Below, in pieces: positions 29,540-38,743 of a stretch of DNA of 64,000 nt. The notes beneath the pieces are model-generated. The model saw only the letters and a list, made by a program, of their open reading frames with translations, was not told where the DNA came from and made no database searches. The stretch spans positions 310,001 to 374,000 of the forward strand of contig NZ_CP051204.2 in the NCBI RefSeq assembly GCF_012516375.2, read 5' to 3'. Origin of the DNA: Chitinophaga oryzae (GTDB lineage: Bacteria; Bacteroidota; Bacteroidia; Chitinophagales; Chitinophagaceae). Both the position numbers and the translations under genes were made by a program. Every line of letters begins with the position of its first letter. Position 1 is the stretch's first letter.

Positions 29540-29670
29540 AGATTTAGGAATTTTTTGATTTTTTGATTTTGGGATTTATAGGAACATTTTTCATTGAGAA
29601 TTTCGCAATAGCAAAATGTCCTATAAATCTCAAAATCCCAAAATCTCAAAATCCCAAAATCCCAAAATAT
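29531..29670. repeat. AT-rich inverted repeat between comB and DoxX
   Basis: Left part GGGATTTAGAGATTTAGG followed by TTTTTTGATTTTTTGATTTT; core stem GATTTATAGGA-ACATTTT (29573-29590) pairs with AAAATGTCCTATAAATC (29613-29629) with one bulge; the right part is CAAAATCC/CAAAATCT tandem words to about 29665. It encodes the last codon and stop of comB and the last residues and stop of the convergent DoxX gene. Probably a bidirectional terminator-like hairpin. Confidence 0.8.
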
Positions 29671-30034
29671 TTTTACCGCCCGCAATACATGCCGCAAATA
29701 CCACGATCATAGACAGCGGAAACGCGACGTTCGCGAAAGGAGCGCCGGAGCTGATTTTAAACAGGGAGGCTATCACCATGGTGAACAGCAGCGCAATACC
29801 CGCCGGCCGGATAAAGAAACCGGTAATAAGCGCAATACCACCCAGCAGTTCCGCCAGCGCGGCCATAAAGCCCCGGAAAACCGGCCACTGGCTGATGCCC
29901 GCCCTTTTCAGCGTACCGCCCAGGAACTCCCACACTGCAGGACCTCCCATGATTTTCTGTATGCCGAAAACGACGAATAATACGCCAATACCTATACGTA
30001 ATACGAGAAACGCAAGTTGTTTGTTGTCTTTCAT
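29630..30034 (-). CDS. DoxX-family membrane protein
   Basis: 134 residues from the ATG at 30034, with four hydrophobic helices. The first reads [22 protein letters not shown] and is followed by the conserved [27 protein letters not shown] segment. DoxX-like quinone- or stress-related inner-membrane proteins have this shape. The C-terminal WDFEILGF is encoded by the low-complexity repeat and looks like an added tail. Lies 87 bp after the AraC gene on the same strand and may be its target. Confidence 0.85.
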   Translation of the reverse strand: MKDNKQLAFLVLRIGIGVLFVVFGIQKIMGGPAVWEFLGGTLKRAGISQWPVFRGFMAALAELLGGIALITGFFIRPAGIALLFTMVIASLFKISSGAPFANVAFPLSMIVVFAACIAGGKNILGFWDFEILGF

Positions 30035-30121
30035 GTTGAGTGTGTTTAAAAAAATGAAGACACAAAACCAGTGTCCGCAAACGCGGATGTCCATGGATAA
30101 AAAAACGTTTGTCGTGTACAT

Positions 30122-31009
30122 TTATACCGGCTGGGACATCTCGCGGAACTGCTGCGGAGACTTGCCCGTATTCTTTTTGAAGAAGCGCGTAAAATAAGCC
30201 GGGTCCTCAAATCCGATCCGGTAGCCTACCTCCTTCACGGTCAATTCATTTAAAAACAATAACCGTTTCGCTTCCAGCAACACCCGCTCTTTGATGAGGG
30301 CGCCGGCTGTTTTACCGGTCAGCTTCTGAGTGAGCGCATTGAGCTGCCGCGGGGTGATATGCAAGCGGGCGGCGTAGTCCTGCACCTCATGCAGTTCATG
30401 GAAATGTTGATGCAGCAGCTGCTTAAACTGCAACAATTGCGTCTGTGGCTGACCGGGCAACAGGTGCGGCTCGGACAGCTGCCGTCTGCGGATGCGCATA
30501 ATCTCCATCAGCAGCACGCGGACATAGGAAAAGAGAATGGGCGTGGTGTCTTCTGTGGCCTGGTCATATTCCTCCCGGGCAATGTTCATCAGGTTTTCCA
30601 GCCGCGCGAGGTCTGCGGGCTCCAGCGGAATAACAGGATAGGACTGCATATTGTCGAACAGGAAATGCCCCAGCAACTGGCTGTCGGGATCATTGCCGCT
30701 GGTGAAAAAAGAAGGGTCAAATTTCAGGGAATAACCGGTGGAGGCCTCTCTGTCCAGCTGATGGACCTGTTCCGGTGACAGCAGGAAAACCACTGCTCCG
30801 TTAAAAGGCCATGCCTGAAAGTCGATATAATGTATGCCTTTGCTGCTGTGCAGCAACAGGATCTCGTAATACGTGTGCCGGTGCGGATATTGCCGGGGTA
30901 TTATTTTTCCGGTCTCGTCAAAACCGGCGATCAGCACATGTTTGACCGGCGTAGACACCAATGTGGTCACGCCCTCGTTGATCCGGTGTTGAGGAATGGG
31001 TGATTGCAT
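30122..31009 (-). CDS. AraC-family transcriptional regulator
   Basis: 295 residues from the ATG at 31009. N-terminal cupin-like sensing domain (YPHRHTYYEILLLHSSKGIHYIDF) and C-terminal double HTH: VQDYAARLHITPRQLNALTQKLTGKTA and TVKEVGYRIGFEDPAYFTRFFKKNTGKSPQQFR. The second HTH is the best conserved. Divergent from the Tat-signal MBL gene across about 80 bp and upstream of DoxX on the same strand, so it may control either. Confidence 0.9.
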   Translation of the reverse strand: MQSPIPQHRINEGVTTLVSTPVKHVLIAGFDETGKIIPRQYPHRHTYYEILLLHSSKGIHYIDFQAWPFNGAVVFLLSPEQVHQLDREASTGYSLKFDPSFFTSGNDPDSQLLGHFLFDNMQSYPVIPLEPADLARLENLMNIAREEYDQATEDTTPILFSYVRVLLMEIMRIRRRQLSEPHLLPGQPQTQLLQFKQLLHQHFHELHEVQDYAARLHITPRQLNALTQKLTGKTAGALIKERVLLEAKRLLFLNELTVKEVGYRIGFEDPAYFTRFFKKNTGKSPQQFREMSQPV

Positions 31010-31094
31010 GTTCAAATGTACAAGTATTTGTCGGGTATGTCCCTTGAGCGGGGCGCCGGCCGGGGCTACTTTTGTATCTCAAAACAAGTATACC

Positions 31095-32000
31095 ATGGCA
31101 CAAGAACATTCAAGAAGGGCATGGCTTAAACAGAGCGGACTGGCGATGGCAGGGCTTCCGCTTTTATCAAAAATGCCCTACCTTCCTGCAGATAAACCGA
31201 AAGACATGAAACATTATATCTGTGTAACCTGCGGCATACAATACGATGCCACTGCCGAAGCCCCGGCGCATTGCCCTGTTTGCGAAGATGAACGGCAGTA
31301 TGTGAACCCGTCCGGGCAAAGCTGGACTACCTTCGAACAGATACAGAAGAAACACAAAAATGTTATAGAACTGGTGGCGCCTGATCTGTACGCCATCTAC
31401 AGCACGCCTGATTTCGCCATCGGGCAGCGGGCCCACCTGTTGATAACGCCTAATGGCAATATCCTGTGGGACTGCATCGCTAACCTCGACGCCTCTACGA
31501 TAGATATCATACAAAGACTGGGTGGTATCCGCGCTATCGCGTTGTCCCACCCGCACTATTTTTCCACCATTGTGGAGTGGAGCCATGCCTTCGGCCATGC
31601 GCCCGTATATGTACACAAGCTCGACGCCTCGTGGCTGGGGCGGCATGACGACGTTATCAAACTGTGGGACGGCCAGACACTGGACCTCTGGGATGGCATG
31701 AGGCTGGTGTTGTGCGGTGGTCACTTCCCGGGCGCGAACGTGTTGTACAGTCCAGCCGGTAAAGGAATGCTGCTGGTGGGCGATGTGATCCAGGTTTCTT
31801 CCGACAGGAAAACGATGTCCTTTATGTATAGTTATCCTAATAATATTCCATTGTCTGCCGCAGCGGTAAAAGTGATTGACGATGCCGTGAAGCCCTATGC
31901 GTACGACGCCATGTACGGCGCTTTTGGCAAGTATGTGCGTACCGGCGCCAAAGAGGCGATGGATTTTTCCGTGAAGCGGTATATACAGCATATACGGTAA
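31095..32000 (+). CDS. Tat-signal MBL-fold protein with rubredoxin-like zinc ribbon
   Basis: 301 residues. The N-terminus carries a twin-arginine-type signal (SRRAWLKQSGLAMAGLPLL, R7-R8). A small zinc/iron ribbon follows with C43-x2-C46 and C60-x2-C63. The rest is a metallo-beta-lactamase fold, but the HxHxDH motif reads SHPHYFST: the two first histidines remain, while the Asp-His pair is gone. GGHFPGANVLY and LLVGDVIQ match later metal-ligand strands. Probably a periplasmic or redox-linked hydrolase; the metal site is incomplete. The upstream gene is a divergent AraC regulator. Confidence 0.75.
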   Translation: MAQEHSRRAWLKQSGLAMAGLPLLSKMPYLPADKPKDMKHYICVTCGIQYDATAEAPAHCPVCEDERQYVNPSGQSWTTFEQIQKKHKNVIELVAPDLYAIYSTPDFAIGQRAHLLITPNGNILWDCIANLDASTIDIIQRLGGIRAIALSHPHYFSTIVEWSHAFGHAPVYVHKLDASWLGRHDDVIKLWDGQTLDLWDGMRLVLCGGHFPGANVLYSPAGKGMLLVGDVIQVSSDRKTMSFMYSYPNNIPLSAAAVKVIDDAVKPYAYDAMYGAFGKYVRTGAKEAMDFSVKRYIQHIR

Positions 32001-32427
32001 ACGATTTTTTCGATCGATAAAATGGCGGTTACTGCTAACTGCGGTAGCCGCCATCCATTGCGGTCCCTACTTCCCTTCGCTCCGGTCATTCACAGCAGGC
32101 TCCGCAACCATTTTTCCCGCTCTTTATATCAATTTTTATTGATGTGATCGTAATGGATTGATAAACAATGGTAAAATAGTATTAGTAAAAACGCATTAAA
32201 ACAATTAAATATAAAAATAATCATATATCAAATAAGGCGCCCTGTCCGGGCGGGTCGCGGGTAAGTTGCCACCACCAAAGGATTACCGTTTTACCGGCAT
32301 TTTGCCCGCTGTTTATTAAAGATTTCTGCTTACTTTTGTGGATTGCCTTTTTATCAGCGGTTAAAGATTTTTGATATATTTATTTACCCCCGCCCGTGGA
32401 TATTAAAAGCAGGCAACAACGAATAGT
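32001..32427. other. intergenic region before the SNF2 gene
   Basis: 427 bp. A 33-bp hairpin at 32023-32055 (ATGGCGGTTACTGC paired with GCGGTAGCCGCCAT) without a T-run lies just after the MBL gene. A very AT-rich stretch spans about 32130-32230. A -7-like TACTTTTG at 32331-32338 lies 90 bp before the SNF2 start. No gene seen. Confidence 0.4.
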
Positions 32428-35400
32428 ATGTCGCTGCCCCATTTGCTAAAATATGTTTACAATAACGGCACTGATGAAGTGATCCGCAGGGGGAAGCGTA
32501 TTTTTTCTACCGGGGGCGTTGAGCTCATAGAAGCAGACCCGGTATTGAAAACAGCGACCTTCCGCGTCAAAAGTGACACGCATGCCAATTACTACCGGGT
32601 TTCCATCAACAAATACGGTGAAACCAGCGGTATGTCTATCCGTTGCCAGTGTCCCTATAACCTGGGCGACATTTGCCGGCACGAGGCAGCAGCACTGTTC
32701 CAGCTTCAGGAAATGCTGGACAAGAATCATTTCGAGAGCTTCGAAACACAATTTGATCAGCAGCATACGCTGATCAAAATGAAATCCATCGATATTAAGA
32801 CGATCAAACTGCTTACCTCCAGCGCTATTATTGCAGAGGCGGAAGCGATCGTGAAACAGCACCCCATCAAAATTTCATCCGCCAAAGATGAAAAGGTAGA
32901 GGCCGTGCTGACGCTGGATAAAAAAGAATACCCGCTGATCATCCAGCGCAATGAAGAACGTTTTTTCGATACCCATTGTACCTGCGATGAAACAGCTCAT
33001 GCGCTCTGCGTGCATAAAACTGCGCTGTTCCTGCAGCTGCTGCAGAAAAACGGCCCGTTTTATTTCGATACGCTGCGCAACTGGGACAAGGAAAAAAACA
33101 AACTCCTCTCCCTCTATGGCTATTCCCTGACAGACGACCTGGACGGCAAATTTGCTTTCTCCTATATGGACGGCAAACCCTTCCTGCGCGTACTCGATCC
33201 TACCATCAAGCGCGTAGACGGCGCCACTGCCGGCAGACAGCAGCAGACGGCCCCGCCGCCACCGGAAGAAACCCTGACGGTGACACAACGCCTGGCTGCG
33301 GTATTCAATGCCAACGAAACATTATATCCTTATTTTAAAATAGATATCGTCAGCGGTGAGGTGAACGATGAGCAGACCGCCTTCGTATCACTGGCCAGCA
33401 AACTGGACCTCACCAAATACGTTGACTTTTACCAGTACCGGGAAAAGGACCGGGAGCTCATCGCCCCCATCCGTAAACTGCAAGGCCCGGAAGTCAGCAA
33501 GTTCCTCAGCAAAAACTCGCCGTTTGCCGGCATCTGGGAAAATATTACGCACGAAAATGCGGAAGAGCTGCCTACTGAAACCAAAGAACTGATGCTGGAA
33601 TACCTGCATCCCAAACTGGCCAAACTGTTTCCGCAGCTGGCAGAACACGGACTGGTATTTCATCTCCCTAACAGGCAGCAGTTTAAAACCAAAAACCTGC
33701 AACCCCTGCAGATAGGGGCCGACAGGCTGAAGCTGGTCCTCAAGACCAACAGCGGCAGCACCAACGTGGAAATCAGCTGCTACGTGTCTATCGAAGGGGA
33801 ACTGATCGACGTCTCCAAAAACAACTGGGAAAGCCCGCTGCTGTTCCTTTACCAGCATACGCTGTACCTGTTCGAAAGCCCGCAGGATGCCCTGCATGTG
33901 GCACTCTTCCAGCAGAATGGCGGTAAACTGAAAATTCCCAACAAGGAATGGCCGGTATACCTCAGGGACTACCTGCTGCCGCTAAGCCGCCAGTACGATA
34001 TCCGCTTCGATAAAGAACTCCTTGCCGAGGTGGCCGACATCGAACCGGAATGCCGCGTGTACCTGAAAGAACTGGGCGAAACCTTCATCATCCAGCCCGG
34101 CTTCGCTTACCGCGGACAGGAAGTGGAATGGAACGAAGAAGAGAAAATCACTGTGCAGGAAGGTAACAAGGTACTGGTCATCCGCCGCAACAAGGCAGCG
34201 GAAGACGCCTTTGTCAGCCGCCTGCGCACCCTGCATACCAATTTCGCACAGAACGATAACCAGCACTATTTCTACCTGCGCGCCAAAGAAGCCCTGAAGA
34301 ACAACTGGTTCTTCCTCTTCTTCGACGCCCTGAAAGAAATGAACGTGCGGGTATTCGGATTCGACAACCTGCGCAATTTCAAATTCAGCTCCCACAAGCC
34401 GGTCACCAACCTGCAGATCAGCTCCGGCATCGACTGGTTCGATGCACAGATCGAAGTACTGTACGGCGACCAGAAAGTGAGCATCAAAGACATTAAAAAC
34501 GCGCTGGCCAACAAGCAGAACTATGTGCAGCTGGCAGACGGCTCCCTGGGCCTCCTGCCGGAAGAATGGCTGCGCAAATACTCGCTCCTCTTCAAGGTAG
34601 GGGAAGAGAAAGACAAAGGCCTTAAACTCAGCAAATATAACTTCAGCGTGATCGATGAACTGTACGAGTTCATCGACGATGAAGCGGTGGTGATAGAACT
34701 GGAACAGAAACGTAAAAAGCTGCTGCAGTTCGACGAGATCCGTAACATCTCCCTGCCGCATAACCTGCAGGCTACGCTGCGGCCTTACCAGGAAAGCGGC
34801 TTCCAGTGGCTCAATTATCTCGATGAGATCAAATGGGGCGGTATCCTGGCGGACGACATGGGTCTTGGTAAAACCATCCAGGCGCTTACCTTCCTCCAGT
34901 ATTACAAAAACAAAAACGGCGGAAAATGTATGGCGCTGGTGGTATGTCCCACTACCCTGATCTATAACTGGGAAAATGAGATCCGCAAGTTCACACCGGA
35001 AATCAAACACCATATCCATCATGGCCCTGCCCGTATCAAAGATTCGGAAGAACTGGCCAAATTCGATGTGATCATCACTACCTACGGTACTTTGCGCAGC
35101 GATATCCAGACGCTGATGAAGCTGGAGTTTGACTATGTGGTGCTGGATGAATCACAGGCCATCAAAAACCCGCAGTCCAAAGTGACCAAAGCGGCCCAGC
35201 TCCTGCAAACCAAAAACAGGCTGGCGCTGAGCGGTACGCCCATGCAGAACAATACTTTCGATATCTATGCACAGATGAACTTCCTGAACCCGGGCATGCT
35301 GGGCAGCGTGGACTTCTTCCGCAACGAGTTTGCCACGCCGATAGACAAGTTCCAGGACGAAGAAAGGAAAGAACACCTGCGTAAACTGATTTATCCGTTC

Positions 35401-36168
35401 ATCCTCCGCCGTACCAAGGAACAGGTGGCGAAAGACCTGCCGGATAAAATCGAGACGGTCATCTTCTGTGAAATGGACCCTGAACAACGTCATATATATG
35501 ACGCCTACAGGAACACCTACCGCTCCAAGATCCTGGGTGTTATTGAAGACCAGGGCATGGAACGTTCACAGCTGACCATCCTGCAGGGCCTGATGAAGCT
35601 GCGCCAGATATGCGACTCCCCGGCCATCCTCAACGATACGGAACAGTACCCTAACCATTCCGTGAAGCTGCATGAGCTTACCCGTGAGATCGCTGAAAAC
35701 ATCGGCAACCACAAAGTGCTGGTGTTCTCCCAGTTCCTCGGTATGCTGGGGCTCATCCGCGAAAGGCTGCAGCACATGAAGATCCCGTACGAGTACTTCG
35801 ATGGCAGCACCTCTACCATGGAGCGTGAAAAAGCCATCCAGAACTTCCAGCATAACGATGAATGCCGGGTGTTCCTCATCTCCCTGAAAGCGGGTGGCGT
35901 GGGCCTCAACCTCACCGCGGCTGACTATGTATATATTGTAGACCCGTGGTGGAACCCCGCCGTGGAACAACAGGCGATAGACCGTACTCACCGTATCGGG
36001 CAAACGAAAAATATTTTCGCTTACCGCATGATCTGTAAAGACACGGTTGAAGAAAAAATATTACAGTTACAGGAACGTAAAAAATCGCTGGTGAAAGAGA
36101 TCATCTCCGATGATAGCGGCTTTGTGAAGAAGCTGACCAAAGAAGATGTGTTGTACCTGTTCAGCTAA
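32428..36168 (+). CDS. SNF2-family DNA helicase/translocase with two SWIM-type zinc motifs
   Basis: 1246 residues. The N-terminal part has two C-x-C-x7-C-x-H motifs: C73, C75, C83, H85 and C184, C186, C194, H196; both fit SWIM zinc fingers. The C-terminal half is a Swi2/Snf2 ATPase: Walker A DDMGLGKT (809-816), motif II DESQ (907-910) in place of DEAH, motif III LALSGTPMQN, and the helicase C lobe with VFSQFLGMLGLI and ending DRTHRIGQTKNIFAYRM. Likely remodels protein-DNA complexes or assists transcription/repair in the manner of RapA-like proteins (inference). Monocistronic with a strong terminator. Confidence 0.93.
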   Translation: MSLPHLLKYVYNNGTDEVIRRGKRIFSTGGVELIEADPVLKTATFRVKSDTHANYYRVSINKYGETSGMSIRCQCPYNLGDICRHEAAALFQLQEMLDKNHFESFETQFDQQHTLIKMKSIDIKTIKLLTSSAIIAEAEAIVKQHPIKISSAKDEKVEAVLTLDKKEYPLIIQRNEERFFDTHCTCDETAHALCVHKTALFLQLLQKNGPFYFDTLRNWDKEKNKLLSLYGYSLTDDLDGKFAFSYMDGKPFLRVLDPTIKRVDGATAGRQQQTAPPPPEETLTVTQRLAAVFNANETLYPYFKIDIVSGEVNDEQTAFVSLASKLDLTKYVDFYQYREKDRELIAPIRKLQGPEVSKFLSKNSPFAGIWENITHENAEELPTETKELMLEYLHPKLAKLFPQLAEHGLVFHLPNRQQFKTKNLQPLQIGADRLKLVLKTNSGSTNVEISCYVSIEGELIDVSKNNWESPLLFLYQHTLYLFESPQDALHVALFQQNGGKLKIPNKEWPVYLRDYLLPLSRQYDIRFDKELLAEVADIEPECRVYLKELGETFIIQPGFAYRGQEVEWNEEEKITVQEGNKVLVIRRNKAAEDAFVSRLRTLHTNFAQNDNQHYFYLRAKEALKNNWFFLFFDALKEMNVRVFGFDNLRNFKFSSHKPVTNLQISSGIDWFDAQIEVLYGDQKVSIKDIKNALANKQNYVQLADGSLGLLPEEWLRKYSLLFKVGEEKDKGLKLSKYNFSVIDELYEFIDDEAVVIELEQKRKKLLQFDEIRNISLPHNLQATLRPYQESGFQWLNYLDEIKWGGILADDMGLGKTIQALTFLQYYKNKNGGKCMALVVCPTTLIYNWENEIRKFTPEIKHHIHHGPARIKDSEELAKFDVIITTYGTLRSDIQTLMKLEFDYVVLDESQAIKNPQSKVTKAAQLLQTKNRLALSGTPMQNNTFDIYAQMNFLNPGMLGSVDFFRNEFATPIDKFQDEERKEHLRKLIYPFILRRTKEQVAKDLPDKIETVIFCEMDPEQRHIYDAYRNTYRSKILGVIEDQGMERSQLTILQGLMKLRQICDSPAILNDTEQYPNHSVKLHELTREIAENIGNHKVLVFSQFLGMLGLIRERLQHMKIPYEYFDGSTSTMEREKAIQNFQHNDECRVFLISLKAGGVGLNLTAADYVYIVDPWWNPAVEQQAIDRTHRIGQTKNIFAYRMICKDTVEEKILQLQERKKSLVKEIISDDSGFVKKLTKEDVLYLFS

Positions 36169-36201
36169 AGCAATTAAATTTCACGACTGTAAAAATTGAT
36201 C

Positions 36202-36231
36202 AGCGCTTCCCGCCCGGGAAGCGCTTTTTTT
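36202..36231 (+). terminator. terminator after SNF2 gene
   Basis: AGCGCTTCCCGCCCGGGAAGCGCT followed by seven T: a stem of about 10 bp, 34 bp after the stop codon. The following 160 bp to the next gene are AT-rich and show nothing else. Confidence 0.9.
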
Positions 36232-36392
36232 ATGCAGCTACCCCCCTTCCGTTTTTGAAATGACCCTTCAGATTCTGCATGGTTTCCGGTTTTTATTTTT
36301 TTATTGGGTTATTTTTTATTTTTTTATTTGGTTGATTTATAATCGATTATGTAGATTTTTTAATCCCTTTTTAATACTGGCATCCGGCTGGT

Positions 36393-36767
36393 ATGCCAGT
36401 CATTGTATCAAAACATTTGATTCACATGTTACCAGACTCGAAAATCTCACAATTGATCGGTTTACAGATCCCCGGCCTGTCATTCCCTATGGAGCAACTG
36501 ACGGCCAAAGAAAGAGTGAGCAAAGTGATCCACACGTTTGCCGACTATACCGGCAACATGATCCGTCATGAACAATTGCAGGAAGTGAAGCGTTGTTTTA
36601 CCATTGCAGGCGTATTGTACCGCAACGGCAGCAGCGCGTTGCGAAATGCGATTGAAAGTGTGTTCGTATATGCGTTGTCTCCCCTGTTGTGCACGCATCA
36701 CAGGGACATGTTACCTTCTTCTCTCAGAACTGTCAGGATTCAACATTTACAAACAATAGCGCTTTAA
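36393..36767 (+). CDS. small helical protein upstream of kdp
   Basis: 124 residues (ATG at 36393; 36426 also possible). Predicted all-helical with a central block HEQLQEVKRCFTIAGVLYRNGSSALRNAIESVFVYALSPLL. I do not recognise a named family, though short proteins of this kind near potassium genes occur in Bacteroidota by general impression. Ends 10 bp before the first kdp micro-gene, so it may belong to the operon. Function unknown. Confidence 0.55.
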   Translation: MPVIVSKHLIHMLPDSKISQLIGLQIPGLSFPMEQLTAKERVSKVIHTFADYTGNMIRHEQLQEVKRCFTIAGVLYRNGSSALRNAIESVFVYALSPLLCTHHRDMLPSSLRTVRIQHLQTIAL

Positions 36768-36777
36768 AACAATTTTT

Positions 36778-36861
36778 ATGATGACTGTATTACTGGTACT
36801 CGCGGGCCTGGCCTGCTTTGCCCTGTTCTTTGCCTCTGTCGATTATTTTGAAAAAATCTGA
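36778..36861 (+). CDS. 27-residue membrane micro-protein upstream of kdpF
   Basis: Tiny frame MMTVLLVLAGLACFALFFAS plus VDYFEKI: one membrane helix and an acidic/aromatic tail ending FEKI. In-frame ATG at 36781 is an alternative start. It sits 14 bp before kdpF in a tightly packed operon, which argues it is translated. Possibly a second KdpF-like stabilising peptide (inference). Confidence 0.55.
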   Translation: MMTVLLVLAGLACFALFFASVDYFEKI

Positions 36862-36875
36862 TAAACAAATCTGTT

Positions 36876-36953
36876 ATGACCGCCTTATTCGTGCTATCAA
36901 TATTGGTCTTCGGCTACATGATATATGTATTGCTGAAACCGGAGAAATTCTGA
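36876..36953 (+). CDS. kdpF: potassium-transporting ATPase KdpF subunit
   Basis: 25 residues: one membrane helix beginning MTALFVLSILVFGYM and ending YVLLKPEKF, the typical KdpF end (L-x-x-P-E-x-F). Lies 49 bp before kdpA. Stabilises the Kdp complex in the inner membrane. Confidence 0.85.
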   Translation: MTALFVLSILVFGYMIYVLLKPEKF

Positions 36954-37002
36954 GACGGCCTTTATCTGTGGCCGCATGCAACATGCTTTTAACTAATTAG
37001 AA

Positions 37003-38718
37003 ATGACAACAGAAATTTTAGGCGTTATTGCCACCTATGGACTAACATTACTACTGGCCTGGCCACTGGCGAGGTATATCGTAAAGGTATTCAAAGGCGA
37101 AAAAACCTGGTCCGACTTTATGGCTCCCATGGAGCGGCTGTTCTTTAAGATTTCCGGGATCAATCCCAAAGAGGAAATGACCTGGAAAGAACATTTGAAA
37201 GCGTTGCTGACCATCAACCTGGTATGGTTTGTATATGCTTTTTTTATGCTGATGTTCCAGGACAAGCTGCCGCTGAACCCGGATGGCAATCCGGGCCAGT
37301 CGGCAGACCTGGCGTTTAACACCGCCATCAGTTTCCTGGTGAACTGTAACCTGCAGCACTATTCCGGTGAAACCGGCGTCACCTATCTCACCCAGCTGTT
37401 TGTGCTGGCTTTCCTGCAGTTTGTGAGCGCAGCCACCGGTATCGCCGCACTGATCGTCGTATTCAAAGCATTTAAGGAAAAGACCACCACCAAACTGGGC
37501 AACTTCTGGGATATTTTCCTGAAGACCAACACCCGCATCCTTTTACCGTTCTGCGTTATCATAGCGCTGATACTGGCGTTTAATGGTACGCCTGCCAGCT
37601 TCGACGGTAAAGACACCGTGGTAACGATGCAGGGCGATACCGTGAATGTATCCCGCGGCCCTGCCGCCGGTTTTGTGGCCATCAAACACCTGGGCACCAA
37701 CGGTGGCGGATGGTTTGGCGTAAACTCCGCACATCCGCTGGAGAACCCCAACTATGTTACCTGGATGACCGAAATGGTGGCACAGGTGGTGATCCCTATC
37801 GCCATGGTATTTGCGTTGGGGATGTTTATCAACCGCCGCAAGTTTGCCTACGTCATTTTCGGGGTGATGACCATCGGGATGATATGCCTGCTGATACCCA
37901 CCATGATGGCGGAAATAAACGGTAACCCGGCTATAGCGCACATGGGCATACAACAGGCCACCGGCGCCATGGAGGGCAAGGAGGTCCGCTTCGGTCCTGC
38001 TGCCACCGGTTACTGGAGCACCGTTACTACCATTATCTCCACCGGTTCTGTCTGCGGTTTCCATGACAGTACCATGCCGATGACCGGTATGATGGAGCTG
38101 CTGGGCATGATGCTGAACTGTTTCTATGGCGGTTGCGGCGTGGGTATTCTCAACTATTACATCTTTATCATCATCGCAGTGTTTATTTCCGGTCTGATGG
38201 TAGGCCGTACGCCTGAGTTTATGGGACATAAGCTGGAGGCCAGAGAGGTGAAGATCGCCGCTATCATCACGCTGCTGTCACCCTTCCTGATATTGGCGGG
38301 CACGGCCCTCTCCTCCTGGGTACTGGCTCATCACCCGGAGGCCGACTGGGCCGTGAAGCCGTCAGCCTGGTTGAACAACCCCGGCTATCATGGATTCTCC
38401 GAGATGCTGTATGAATATACTTCCGCCAACGCCAACAACGGTTCCGGTTTCGAAGGCCTTGGCGACGGCAACGTGTTCTGGAACGTATCCACCGGCTTTG
38501 TGCTGATATTGGGCAGGTTCCTGCCAATCATCGGTCCTGTGGCCATTGCGGGTATTATGGCATCTAAAAAGCACATCCCGGAATCTGCCGGTACCCTCCG
38601 TACAGATTCGATCACTTTCGGCGCTATGACGTTTGCCGTGATCGTGGTACTGACTGCTTTGTCCTATTTCCCTGCACTGGCGCTGGGCCCGATTGCAGAG
38701 TATTTCTCCCTGTACTGA
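37003..38718 (+). CDS. kdpA: potassium-transporting ATPase subunit KdpA
   Basis: Potassium channel-like subunit of the high-affinity K+ pump. 571 residues with about ten membrane helices. Selectivity-filter-like loops are visible, e.g. NCNLQHYSGE and KHLGTNGGGWFGVNSAHP, the conserved GTNGGG(W/F)F motif. Upstream are kdpF and a micro-gene, downstream kdpB after 25 bp. Confidence 0.97.
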   Translation: MTTEILGVIATYGLTLLLAWPLARYIVKVFKGEKTWSDFMAPMERLFFKISGINPKEEMTWKEHLKALLTINLVWFVYAFFMLMFQDKLPLNPDGNPGQSADLAFNTAISFLVNCNLQHYSGETGVTYLTQLFVLAFLQFVSAATGIAALIVVFKAFKEKTTTKLGNFWDIFLKTNTRILLPFCVIIALILAFNGTPASFDGKDTVVTMQGDTVNVSRGPAAGFVAIKHLGTNGGGWFGVNSAHPLENPNYVTWMTEMVAQVVIPIAMVFALGMFINRRKFAYVIFGVMTIGMICLLIPTMMAEINGNPAIAHMGIQQATGAMEGKEVRFGPAATGYWSTVTTIISTGSVCGFHDSTMPMTGMMELLGMMLNCFYGGCGVGILNYYIFIIIAVFISGLMVGRTPEFMGHKLEAREVKIAAIITLLSPFLILAGTALSSWVLAHHPEADWAVKPSAWLNNPGYHGFSEMLYEYTSANANNGSGFEGLGDGNVFWNVSTGFVLILGRFLPIIGPVAIAGIMASKKHIPESAGTLRTDSITFGAMTFAVIVVLTALSYFPALALGPIAEYFSLY

Positions 38719-38743
38719 TGATAAACTATAACGAACAATTACC

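Noticed and set aside
36232..36392. possible riboswitch upstream of the kdp locus
   Set aside because: AT-rich without paired elements resembling a known K+-related or c-di-AMP aptamer.
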